Assembly: GCF_000227135.1 (NCBI RefSeq)
Contig: NC_018241.1
Location: forward strand, 299,635-363,634
Reading direction: 5' to 3'
DNA from: Leishmania donovani
Taxonomy: Eukaryota; Euglenozoa; Kinetoplastea; Trypanosomatida; Trypanosomatidae
DNA length: 64,000 nucleotides
A program made the position numbers and the translations under genes. This document shows, piece by piece, positions 41,592 through 51,004 of the stretch. Under the pieces are notes generated by a model. It had not been told where the DNA came from, did no database searches, and saw only the letters and a program-made list of their open reading frames with translations. How positions within the stretch are numbered: the first letter of the stretch is position 1; every line of letters starts with the position of its first letter.

Positions 41592-42926
41592 CGCGACTAC
41601 AACCGCAGTCCTGCAGAGCACGGGGTTGAGGGGATGGAGGACGGGAATTCTCTTCAGCAAGACGGTACCACGATTAGCGTGATGGGCCTGAGTGTGTGAG
41701 TGGGAGGGGGGGGGCGGGCGGGATGGAGGGAGGAGGGAGACGATGACCCAAGCGACTTTCTGCCCCCTCCGTTAACTCCGCCCTCTGCGAAACCTTCTGT
41801 CTCACACTAACGGGTGTATGTGTGCGAGTGCGGATGACTACTTGTTCGGGTAGCTGCGGTGTAGGTGTGCGTGCGCGCATGCAAACACGTGAACCCCCAC
41901 GACTTGCTTCTCCTTACAGTTGTGTAGCATGTGAAGTTCCGCCATGGTTTCACAGCGGCACAAGCATACGTGAACACACATGATGGCAACAAGAGCGAGA
42001 GGCAGGGCAAAGGGTGTGTGGGAAGAGTGCTCGACGACGACTTCCTCATGTCGTAGCGATAAACATGCACATACACACGCGCACATGCCGACACCGGTGC
42101 CGAGCTGCGTGCGGGGTGATACTTCTCATGCCACTCCACCCCCTCCACTATCGCCAGTTCACATGATCTTACTGGAACCGCTCAAGGTGGTGGAAGGGTG
42201 GGGGCGAGACGAGCGTCATTGAATGAACGCTGAATCGAGCCTGAGATTCCGTACTACGCCGACACTGCGCCGGAAGAGTACCCGCGTGGTGACAGTGAGG
42301 GGTCTCTCGTACGGTTACGAAACCAGCTCCGGGTGTCCTCCGGCTCACCTATCCACCCACGCGTGCGTGCTCACGCTCCAGTGAGGGAAAGACATGCGCG
42401 TGCATCTCTCCGGTGCCACCGCCGCTGTCGCTTGCGCATTAGCGGGCCATGTGCGCACGCTTCAGTGAGCAAGATTGAGTGTGGGACTGGGCCGTACCAC
42501 AGAGACGGTTTCCAACGAAAAGACAAGCACTAGAAAAGGCAGCGGTAACCTTCCTGCAATTCAGTCCTTGTGCGACTTGCACTTACCGTGGTGGTGGTGG
42601 ATGTACATGATGCGCCAAATATGTGTGTGATGTGTGCGTGTGTGTGTGGAGTCGAAGCGAGTTGAGTGGGCGAGGCGCGAGGGGATGGGAACGCACCGCG
42701 CCTTTGTCGGGAAGACGATTACACGATCTCTCCTTGCCTCCCTTTCTTTCTCGCCCTCTCTGCTCTGCCACCACCTCTAAAGAACGCACACACAGATGTA
42801 TGAGTGGGGGGGGGGGCGGCGGCGGTAAAGACCGTGCAGCTTCCTGCTGCAAGAACCGCAGCCTCCAACTTTCCTGGTCTGCGCGCATCTCACCGTACTT
42901 CTCGTTTCCTTTCAGCCCTATTCGTT
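41592..42926. other. Intergenic region between the kinesin and the CCDC96/113-like gene
   Basis: Kinesin leader and acceptor, GT/CA-rich patches (41820-41880, 42065-42085, 42620-42650), a G10 run (42807-42816) and a complex non-repetitive stretch at about 42180-42540 with a weak internal echo (CACGCTCCAGTGAG and CACGCTTCAGTGAG). No gene supported. Confidence 0.6.
41688..41747 (-). promoter_or_regulatory. Predicted spliced-leader acceptor of the kinesin
   Basis: Pyrimidine tract 41747-41699 (minus) then CTCAG ending at 41688, giving a 96-nt 5' UTR before ATG 41591. Confidence 0.6.
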
Positions 42927-44660
42927 TTACATGGATGAGACCGTCGCCGCCGTCGCCGCTGCTGCTGGCTGATCCGCCGCTGGTACTGCAGCGCTACCGT
43001 CTTGCTCGACGGTGCTCGCTTCTGGCAGCGATGGCGACTGCTGTTCATGTTCCCGCTGTTTCCGGTGCTGCATTAACAGGCTACGCGCACTTCCCGCTGC
43101 AGGCCGCGAAGATGCTGTCGCTGCTGCTGAGGCTGTGGTCCTCGACGTGGCGGAATTGCGACTCAGGCGCTTCTCATTCGCGTATTTTATGGCAGATGCG
43201 CGCTGCGCCTGCAACCGACGCGACTGCTGTCGCACCACCGCGGCCTGTCCTTCGGCAATCTGCACCTTGCGCTCCAAGTTCTTCACCGCCTTCTGGAGCT
43301 CCACCTCCTCTGCCTTCTGCGCCATGTACTCCTCAATCTTGGGCACCTTGACAGCCTCCTGCTGTGCCTTGAGTGCCATGTGCTTCGACTCCGCCTGCAG
43401 GGCCTCCGCCGTCGCCGTCGCGATCTCTTTCCCGCAGCGCGACAGGTATTCTGAGCGGCTCTTCGCCTCGCGCTTCAGCCGGGCCTGTTCGCTCGCCAGC
43501 TCGTTGAGTTGGCCCATGAGGTGGTTCAGCTGCTGCACCGTGCGCGTCGACGTGCCCTTTAGCTCCGCCAGCTCTTTGTTCTTGGCCTCCATGCGCTCGC
43601 TAAACTGCTTGTGCTCGATGCGCAGCTGCTCCATGTCAACGGCTTGGAATGCCTCACCGGCGGCGCGACGCTGCCGCACCAGCTGCTGTGCTCGTGCGAT
43701 ATCCTGCTGCGCCGCCTGGCATTGCACCTCCAGCTTGTCGAGGTAGCTCACCTGAGCGCTGTGCCGGCGCTCTAGGTAGCGCAGCAGCTCGTCTGCGGTT
43801 GTCGCGGCAGCCGCCGATGAGACCGTCAGCTTCTTCGCGTCCCGAAAAGGGCTGCGTCGGTGCGCGGAAACTTCCGCCTTGCCGTCCTCTACGCCTCCCT
43901 TCCGCAGTACCTCACGCTCAAATTGCAGCATCTCAAGGCGGAGCTCCTGCCGACGTCGAATGGCCTCCTCGACGGTGGCGACGAGCATCTCGTGCACGCC
44001 CTCCGCCTCCTTAGCGGCCTTTTCTTCCTGCGTGCGCAGCCGAGCCGTTTCCTGCCGCAGCAGCACGGCCTTGTCGTCTACCCGCATGAAGGCATCTACG
44101 TCAACGAGCGAGCGGCGACGGAAGCTGCGGCCGCGCCGGCCGGTTCCGCTCGCGCTGCCGATCGTATCGGCCGCGCCGCCGCCAGATGTGCGCGGGGTGC
44201 CCGTGGAAAGCTCATAGTCGCCGCCGAGAAGAAAAACGGTGGTATCTACGGGCGAGAGCGCACCTGAGCCGCTAGTGTCGGCCGCATCGAGCTGAATGCC
44301 CGCGGATTCAGAGATGTTGGGGATATTCACGGTGGCGCCACCACCTGGCCGCCGCTGCTGCAGTGTCTGCACGTGGGCGCCAAGTACGTGAGTTTCCTCT
44401 TGCAGCGCTGACACCTCATTTGCGAGCTCCGTGACAGCCTCGCTGATGTCCTCCAGGTCAAACTCCGCGGCGTCGTCAGCGAAGACATCCGCGGAGGGAT
44501 ACACACGGGTGTAAAACGAAACGATGAGAGAGTTGAAATCCTCGCCAGCGGCGCCGACGGCAGTGCCGGAGCTTCCGTTGCTGGAGCCCCATCGTTGATT
44601 TCCCACGCTGCCGCTGGCACGACGTGTGCTGTGGGACGAGTAGCTTCCCTCTCTATCCAT
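42927..44660 (-). CDS. CCDC96/CCDC113-like axonemal coiled-coil protein (DUF4201)
   Basis: 577 aa, ATG at 44660. CCDC113 (CFAP263) and CCDC96 (CFAP184) form a complex on ciliary doublet microtubules near radial spoke 3 and the nexin-dynein regulatory complex and tune motility. The diagnostic stretch is residues about 300-470: YLDKLEVQCQAAQQ, MEQLRIEHKQFSERMEAKNKELAELK, TVQQLNHLMGQL, and KVPKIEEYMAQKAE followed by LERKVQIAE. This order and spacing match the DUF4201 domain. The N-terminal 200 residues are Ser/Gly-rich with an acidic helix at 65-100; the C-terminus is Ala/Ser-rich and basic. I cannot tell the two paralogues apart from sequence alone. Its length is nearer CCDC96 (about 555 aa in human) than CCDC113 (about 377). 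Expected location: flagellar axoneme. Confidence 0.8.
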   Translation of the reverse strand: MDREGSYSSHSTRRASGSVGNQRWGSSNGSSGTAVGAAGEDFNSLIVSFYTRVYPSADVFADDAAEFDLEDISEAVTELANEVSALQEETHVLGAHVQTLQQRRPGGGATVNIPNISESAGIQLDAADTSGSGALSPVDTTVFLLGGDYELSTGTPRTSGGGAADTIGSASGTGRRGRSFRRRSLVDVDAFMRVDDKAVLLRQETARLRTQEEKAAKEAEGVHEMLVATVEEAIRRRQELRLEMLQFEREVLRKGGVEDGKAEVSAHRRSPFRDAKKLTVSSAAAATTADELLRYLERRHSAQVSYLDKLEVQCQAAQQDIARAQQLVRQRRAAGEAFQAVDMEQLRIEHKQFSERMEAKNKELAELKGTSTRTVQQLNHLMGQLNELASEQARLKREAKSRSEYLSRCGKEIATATAEALQAESKHMALKAQQEAVKVPKIEEYMAQKAEEVELQKAVKNLERKVQIAEGQAAVVRQQSRRLQAQRASAIKYANEKRLSRNSATSRTTASAAATASSRPAAGSARSLLMQHRKQREHEQQSPSLPEASTVEQDGSAAVPAADQPAAAATAATVSSM

Positions 44661-45990
44661 TGGCTACTACGGCTAATACTTTGGTTGTCGGTGATCACAC
44701 GCGCTTGACGGACGAGTGAGGTGTGCAAGTCGAGTAGATGGTATATATATATATATTCGTGTGGTCGCAATGGTAGAGGTGGTTCCGTGTATGCGTACGC
44801 GTGCGGACATGCAAAAAAAAAGAAAGTAAGAGAACAGAGACGGCAAGAGTGACGGATGGCGATGGGGAGAGGAAGATGCCGGAATGCGCATCTCTTGCAC
44901 GCCACACACAGGGGGTGGGGGTTTCAACCCCCCCCCCCCCCACCTCTTGTGTGGAGTCTGTGAGCTTGCGATGAGGGAGGAGGGGGCGGTGGAAACCAAG
45001 TCATTCCGCGCAACACAAAGAGAGGCGAACCGGCAACAGCACTGAGCCACGCGCTCGTTGAAGTGACACGCGCATGCCCCGCCCCCCCCCCTCCCCCCCT
45101 CCCCGAGAGCGGCAGGTGAAGGTGGATCTGCCGACGGCACACACAGAGAGGAGGGAACGCGGCGTTGCACGGCCGACTTATGTTTCGTCCTTTTTTTTCT
45201 TGCAGTCGTTGTACGGCGTTGAGGTTCGTTGTCCTCCGACGCTTGGGATCCGGCGTCTGCTCGTGCTCTGCGTTCTCACTCCTGCGCGCAGAACGACCGC
45301 ACAGAAGGGAGAGAGACAGAGGGAGGTGTGTGGGTGTGGGGGGGGGCACGGGGGTGCCAACACCTCTCAAACGCATGCATGGGCAGACGCAGGCCGAGTC
45401 AGTGCCGAGGGCGAAGGGAGGCATGAGCCGAGAGACGAAATAAGTCGAGGTGGTGGTGGGGAAGGCACACAGGACGGCGTCTCTCGCCAGAAGAAGACAA
45501 GAACCACCACCACCACCGAGTAAACAAAAAGATGGGAAGCACAAAGACACACACACGCACACACAAAGGGTTGATAGTTGTCGTAGTAGTAGTACATGAG
45601 CCGTTGCACCAACGCCGGGATACACATGAACGCGTACAAACCGCCCGCCCGCACGCAGGCCAGCCGGCAGGCTGCGCCGAGAGGGGGGGGGGGATACGAG
45701 GTGAACACCACGGACTGGATAAGCGGCGCGTGAGCCCCCTCCTCTTTGCAGCGCTGCTTGCACAAGCGCGTGCAACTCCAGCTTCGGAAGATAAACAAAC
45801 ACGTGACAGAGGCAGCGGGGGAGAGAGAGAGGGTGAGGGAAACGATCAACAGTGCATCGGCATCGCATGAGCAACGTAAACAGACCAACAGCGAGGGAAG
45901 GAGGGAGGAGAGATGGCCAGTAATCGGCTGGGGAAGGTGCCAGTCTTCTGAGCGCAAAGACTGCGCGCACGCGTGTGGTTTGGCCCCGCT
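44661..45990. other. Intergenic region between the CCDC96/113-like gene and the kinase
   Basis: (TA)n at 44742-44756, C13 at 44929-44941, C-rich 45080-45105, GT/G runs at 45325-45345 and 45684-45695, CCA/CAC repeats at 45505-45520. A 423-codon minus frame here is a composite of repeats and is rejected. Confidence 0.6.
44704..44840 (-). promoter_or_regulatory. Predicted spliced-leader acceptor of the CCDC96/113-like gene
   Basis: Pyrimidine tract 44840-44813 (minus) followed by about 105 nt without AG, including a (TA)n run, then AG at 44705-44704. The 5' UTR would be 43 nt. Confidence 0.55.
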
Positions 45991-48978
45991 CTACTGCGGA
46001 GGCCCTGGCAATGGCGGAGGCGGTGCACTTCCCGCCTCCGTGTTGCCGCCGCCGGTGCCCGGGGCTGCCGACGGTGGCGCAGCGGAGCGGGATTTGAGGG
46101 CCCGGATCGGCTCTAGGAAAGGGTGCTGGATCGCCTGCTGGCAACTCACGCGCTTCCGCGGATCGTACTGGAGCAGCTTGTGGATAAAGTCGCAAAAGAC
46201 TTCGTAGGCAGACTCATCGTGGCCCGGCTGGCCAGCGCGGCAGCCGCGCGGGCCGCCCTTGTGCACGCCAAGAATTTCTTCCAGAGAGAGCGGCTGGCTG
46301 TTGCTGCCAGTGCCGGGCACAGCAGCGGCTGCCGCGCCCTCGCCCTCCACTCGGGGGGCCCGTAGGAAGAAAGGAGAGCCCATGGCGTGACCTGGTGCGC
46401 TGGACATCGGAGTGAGCCCCGGTGGGGCATCTTCTGCCGGGCCAGCGCCGGCGGTGGCGACACCGTGCGCCAGCTCGCCGCCGCCGCTTTTGGTGGAGGG
46501 CTCTGAATGGCACGTATAATAAAGCTGCGTCCGCTTGGGGCTTGCTGCAATCATGTAGTCTGGCAGCGGACCGAGGATGGACGTGAAGTATGCTACCATG
46601 TCTCCCTCGTTTTTGCCGGGGAAGAGGGGCACCCCCGTGTGCATCTCCACCAGGAAGCAGCCAAGGGACCAGCGGTCAATCGCCGTTGTGTAGCCAAGCT
46701 CCAGGATGACCTCCGGGCTGCGGTAGTAGCGCGACTGGATGTACTTGGGCATGATGATATCCCCTCTCCTGTCGTCACCAGTGGCGGTTCCAGCCGCCGC
46801 CGCGGCAGCGGGGGCCGCGTCACTGGCTTTCTCCACCGTGCCTGCCCCCTCAGCGGTTGGTGCTGCGACGCCGCTTGCCAGCGCCGCATCGACAGATGCG
46901 GTGGTCGACCCTGCAGTCGCCTGGTGTCGCTGCTGCGGCCCTTTGGGCGGCGACTGCGGCGCGCTACTGTCATCATCATCGGCGGCGGCGGTGGGCTTGA
47001 CCCCGCCACTGGGGCCTTCAGCAACCGAGTCCCAGGGCGGCCCTGGCGAGCTGCTCGGCGACGTCGAGGGCAGCACCACCTGTGCCGGTGGCGGGCTCCA
47101 TTTTTGCTGTTGCTGGTAGCACGCGGAGCCAAAGTCGATTACGCGCACCTCGCTGCGGCTCGGGTCGCGCAGTAGCACGTTCTCCGGCTTCAGGTCGCAG
47201 TGAATGATGGGTGGCTGATGCTGCTCCAGCACCAGCAGCACCTTGATCATCTGGTAGGCGAACTTGCGGGTGAGGTCGAGGCTGACGCCGTTGTACTTCG
47301 TCAATGTGATGAGGCGGTAGAGACTGAAACTGAGCGGTTCAAAGACCAGCACCATATGACCCTTCCACAAGAAGACCTTGCGCAGCTGCACGACGAGGTT
47401 CTGCAGCGCCGGGTCGTTGTTCAGGTGCGCCACTACCTGCGCCTCAAACCAGCCCTGGCTCTCAAAGTAGGGGCCGCTGCGGATCACCTTGACGGCGACA
47501 GCCTCGTGGTACTTTTGGTCAACGCAGTGCAACACAGTGCCGAAGCTTCCCTTGCCGATCACCTCCCTCACCACGTACCGCTCCGCGATCTCTTCGCCGG
47601 GGTACGGCAAGTAGTGCCCCGCGGCGTCCTCGTACTTGCGCGCCGCGTACTTGGCCGGCGCCGTCAGCAGCAGCTGGCGCTCCTGGTAGAAGAGGGTGTT
47701 GATGGCTTCGTAGACGGACATGATGTTCTGTGAGAGGGCCACTGTCGGCCGCTCCTCGCCGTTGGGGCGCATGAGTCGCACACTTGTGGCAGAGGCAAGT
47801 GACAAACCGCCGCCCGTTGTGCCTTGAACTTTCTGCGAAGTGGATGCCGCTCCTGCTGTCGCTGAGGTCGCTGCGCCGGATGCCGACGGAGGCGGTGGCA
47901 TACTTGAAGCACTGCCGCCTGCTGCGGCGCCACCTCCGCCACTTCCCGCCATTATTGCTGGAGCAGCGGCTGCGCTGGAGCGTGGCGAGGAGGCGCCACC
48001 GTTTCCGCCTCTGCGGGATGGCTGGCCGGCATGGCTGGAGACGAGCGGGACGCCGCTGCTCGCCAACGGGGCGGAGACTGCCGATGTTGCTGAAGGCGGC
48101 GGCGGCGGTGGTTGGGGCCATGACGGGGACGACGCCGCGCTGCAATTGTCCGGCAGGGTCGACGGTGGACTTGTCACCAGAGCAGCGGCGGTCTCAGGCA
48201 CCGAAGAAGCTGCAGGATGCTCCGACGAGGGAGCTGATGAGGCATCGGCACGCGGTCGCTGCTGCAGGTACTGCGCTTGTGACGTGTGGTACCGGGGCCC
48301 TGGGGAACCGTTGCGGCGACTGCCACCACCGCCACCGCCACCGCCGCCACCGCCGCCGCTTCGACCACTACCGCTACGCCGCCGCCGATCACTAGGCCCA
48401 CCAACCCCACTTGCACCGCGCCAGTAGGCGTAGCTGCTGCCCACTGGTATAGCCCCGCTTGCCACGGCTGCAGCTGTAGGGGGGTCAGTGGGTAAGCTGG
48501 CCCCCACGGTAGGCAGTGGCGAAGCGTACGGTGCGCTACCCATAGAGGAAGAGGCGGTGGTGGAAGGGCCGCTTACGCCAGCGCTCCGAGCCAAGGACGA
48601 CGACGGGAGCTGAAGTTTCTGTTGTCGTGACGGCTGTGTGTGGTGGTGATGGTGTCGCACAGGCAAATGCGCCGAGCCGGGCTGGTCGTAGGCAGGACCA
48701 CCACTCGCACTGCTTGAATGCCGGAATCCAGCGCCGCTGGCCGACGTGTCCACGTGCCTGGGTGCAGTGCTGGTACGCGGTGAGGACGTCACCAATGAAG
48801 CAGACCCTGCGGCGGCGGCGGCCGTTCTACCGTCCGATCGGAGTGGAGGTGGCGAAGGAGACGATGTCGCCAACGCTGATTGCTGCGCGTGCCGCTGCTG
48901 AGCTGAGGGCTGTCGGCCACGTGCCCCGCTCCCACCGCTGGAGCTACTGGCCGCACCCTGCAGCTGCTGATACGACAT
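45991..48978 (-). CDS. DYRK-family protein kinase with a large insert in the activation segment
   Basis: 995 aa from ATG 48978 (the frame continues upstream only through a TTG). Kinase domain about 468-957: Gly loop GKGSFGTV (475-482), catalytic Lys in VAVKV (497), HCDLKPEN (593-600), DFG (615-617), YIQSRYYRSPEV (746-757), DRWSLGC (768-774). HCDLKPEN, DFGSACY and YIQSRYYRSPE are DYRK hallmarks, and residues about 415-468 (LSQNIMSVYEAINTLF...) fill the DYRK N-terminal homology position. DYRKs autophosphorylate the second Tyr of YxY; here it reads PKY, so only that second Tyr is kept. About 120 low-complexity residues separate DFGSACY from it, and a second insert lies at about 822-920. The first 410 residues are Ser/Ala/Pro-rich with a 12-Gly run and a His5. 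DYRKs regulate stress and cell-cycle exit; the trypanosome role of this one is unknown. Confidence 0.92.
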   Translation of the reverse strand: MSYQQLQGAASSSSGGSGARGRQPSAQQRHAQQSALATSSPSPPPLRSDGRTAAAAAGSASLVTSSPRTSTAPRHVDTSASGAGFRHSSSASGGPAYDQPGSAHLPVRHHHHHTQPSRQQKLQLPSSSLARSAGVSGPSTTASSSMGSAPYASPLPTVGASLPTDPPTAAAVASGAIPVGSSYAYWRGASGVGGPSDRRRRSGSGRSGGGGGGGGGGGGSRRNGSPGPRYHTSQAQYLQQRPRADASSAPSSEHPAASSVPETAAALVTSPPSTLPDNCSAASSPSWPQPPPPPPSATSAVSAPLASSGVPLVSSHAGQPSRRGGNGGASSPRSSAAAAPAIMAGSGGGGAAAGGSASSMPPPPSASGAATSATAGAASTSQKVQGTTGGGLSLASATSVRLMRPNGEERPTVALSQNIMSVYEAINTLFYQERQLLLTAPAKYAARKYEDAAGHYLPYPGEEIAERYVVREVIGKGSFGTVLHCVDQKYHEAVAVKVIRSGPYFESQGWFEAQVVAHLNNDPALQNLVVQLRKVFLWKGHMVLVFEPLSFSLYRLITLTKYNGVSLDLTRKFAYQMIKVLLVLEQHQPPIIHCDLKPENVLLRDPSRSEVRVIDFGSACYQQQQKWSPPPAQVVLPSTSPSSSPGPPWDSVAEGPSGGVKPTAAADDDDSSAPQSPPKGPQQRHQATAGSTTASVDAALASGVAAPTAEGAGTVEKASDAAPAAAAAAGTATGDDRRGDIIMPKYIQSRYYRSPEVILELGYTTAIDRWSLGCFLVEMHTGVPLFPGKNEGDMVAYFTSILGPLPDYMIAASPKRTQLYYTCHSEPSTKSGGGELAHGVATAGAGPAEDAPPGLTPMSSAPGHAMGSPFFLRAPRVEGEGAAAAAVPGTGSNSQPLSLEEILGVHKGGPRGCRAGQPGHDESAYEVFCDFIHKLLQYDPRKRVSCQQAIQHPFLEPIRALKSRSAAPPSAAPGTGGGNTEAGSAPPPPLPGPPQ

Positions 48979-48979
48979 C

Positions 48980-49020
48980 CTCAAAAGCAAAAAAAAAAAA
49001 AACGCCTGCCGAGAGACCGG
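48980..49020 (-). promoter_or_regulatory. Predicted spliced-leader acceptor(s) of the DYRK gene
   Basis: A T13-14 run on the minus strand (about 49002-48989) is followed at once by GCTTTTGAG, AG at 48981-48980, leaving a 1-nt 5' UTR. A second AG at 49007-49006, after a weaker tract, would give 27 nt and put the T run in the leader. Confidence 0.4.
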
Positions 49021-49330
49021 AAAACCGAAAGCGGGCGCGAGACACGGACGCGCTGCCTTCGCGTCTTCGCTGCCCAATGACCTCGAGAGTGGTCAGTGTT
49101 AATGCACTCGCACCGTGAGATGCGCAAGACGCGCACGCACACGCACACAAAGAGAAGAGGCGAACAAAAAAAAGCGATGGCACGCCTGTTCTGCGTGCGC
49201 GCGTCGCTGTCGTAGCCGGTTGTCTGTGCGTATGTGTAAGCGTGTGCTCTGTCCCCCCCCCCTACTCCACCCGCACACCTTCTCCTCCTCCCCCTTCGCC
49301 TCACACTGGTGTGCCTCTAGATGACGTAAA

Positions 49331-49372
49331 CGCACACGCACACGCACACGCACACGCACACGCACGCACACG
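49331..49372. repeat. (CACACG)n hexanucleotide microsatellite
   Basis: About six or seven near-perfect six-base units on the plus strand. Confidence 0.9.
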
Positions 49373-51004
49373 TAGCACTGCGTCTATCTTTGGTACGTAA
49401 GGAATGACTCTAGGAAGGGAAGAAAGGGAAGAGACGGAGGGGTGAGGGGAGTAAGGAAGGAAAGGAACAGGAGACTAATAAAAATAATGAGAGAAGGAGA
49501 GAGAGTGTGTCAATGAAGATGCAAGCCAACAATAAAACGGGCGAGGAAAGGCACAACAAGAACACGCGACGACAGCCAAAAAAAATAAACTCTCAACGAT
49601 AGAGAACGAGAACTGTGTGTGTGTGTGTGTGTGTGCTTGAGTGGCTGATGGGAGCTTGCGGTGGCGGCGGCGAAGGGAAACGAAAAGGGGGGGGAGGAGA
49701 GGAGGAGGGGGAGAGGGAGGGAAGAAGGAGCGCCTGTATGTGTATGTGTGTTTGTGTATGCGGACGTTAATCTAAATCCTCAAGGGGACGGAGTTGCAGC
49801 TGGACAAAGGACGAAAAAGACGAGTGGGAGGAGGGGGAGGGGTGGGGGTAGAATGACAAAAACAATTGACTGTATCAAAGAGCCGAAAGGCGAGTGTCTC
49901 CCGTTGGCTGGCTTTCTCACATTCCCTCTATTATCTCGCTCTATCACCGCTCGCGCTCTTTTCTCTCCGCTCGCGCTGCTTTTCTTTGTTGTTGTTCGTC
50001 TACGCGTGTGTATGTGTGTGTGTGTGTTGGTGTTGGTGTTGGTGCTGGTAGGCTTATCCGCGTTTGCAGACACGACAGTGCTGTGAGTGTGGTGAAGGAG
50101 GGCCTCCCTCCCAAGTGTACCCGAGACCCCTGTAATTACGTTAGAAAAAAAGGGAAGGGGAAGAAGCATTGCAAGTGGGTTGGAGGGTGGAGGGTGTGTG
50201 GGGAGGGCGAGGACGGGGAGGCGGGCGTTTGTGTGCGTATCGCGCTGTTTTTCCTTTTTGCCGTCAAGCAGCGCGAGCAACAAATGTGGCGGATGTTGGG
50301 CATGTGGGGTTTCGTTGCGGGAGAGGTGTTTTTCATTGCTGCCACTCCCGCTAACGCCGCGCAGAGCATCTTCTTTTTTTTTTTCTGAGCGGGTCTTTGC
50401 GTTTTCGTGTGTGTATGTGAGGGAGGGGGGAGGAGGGGAGGGGTGATGACGGTGCATCACCTTGCGGCTTGCGCGCACGTTCACAAATAGGTGTACCTTT
50501 GTGCGGACGCTGAAGAGGGAAAAGACGCGCATGATCGGCACACACACACACACACATACACACACAGAGAACAGTAGCGTAAGAGACTTGTGGGGTGCCG
50601 CCGGAGGGGGCGAGCTTGAAGGTGTGCCATGCGATCTGCTTTCTCACACAAGCAAGCGCGCATCGCCACGGAAACCGGTGAAAACGCCACTTAAACGCTT
50701 CTTTCCTCTCCAAGCACACACACCCACAAGAGCGCATCCCCTCTCCCGGTGATGATCCGCAAGACAGAAGGATCCGCATGAGAGGAGCCCCCCCCCCCCC
50801 CAAAAAAAAAATCGAAACGAGCGCAGAGATTGCGGAGTACAGACATCTCGCCACCACGCCGCGTACACGAGCAAGCAAAGGCAAGAACAAGTTATAAATA
50901 GTGACGGGGCACGAGGTGAGGAGCACGGCACAGAACGCGAGAGCAGGAGAGTGGAGAGATCATACACACCAGCGGAAAGCTGGAAAATGATGTTGTTTCT
51001 CGGA

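Larger units (their letters stand above)
48979..51004. other. Intergenic region between the kinase and the CSB-like gene
   Basis: (CACACG)n at 49331-49372, (GT)n at 49614-49636 and 50008-50045, G runs at 49686-49694, T10 at 50372-50383, (CA)n at 50540-50556 and a C13A9 block at 50789-50810. No supported gene. Confidence 0.6.

Noticed and set aside
44924..46195. Minus-strand 423-codon open frame between the CCDC96/113-like and kinase genes
   Set aside because: Overlaps the 3' end of the kinase gene and is composed of poly-Gly/Pro and Cys-Val runs from microsatellites.
49331..49372. Regular short repeats that could suggest a CRISPR array
   Set aside because: They are contiguous six-base microsatellite units without spacers, in a eukaryotic genome.
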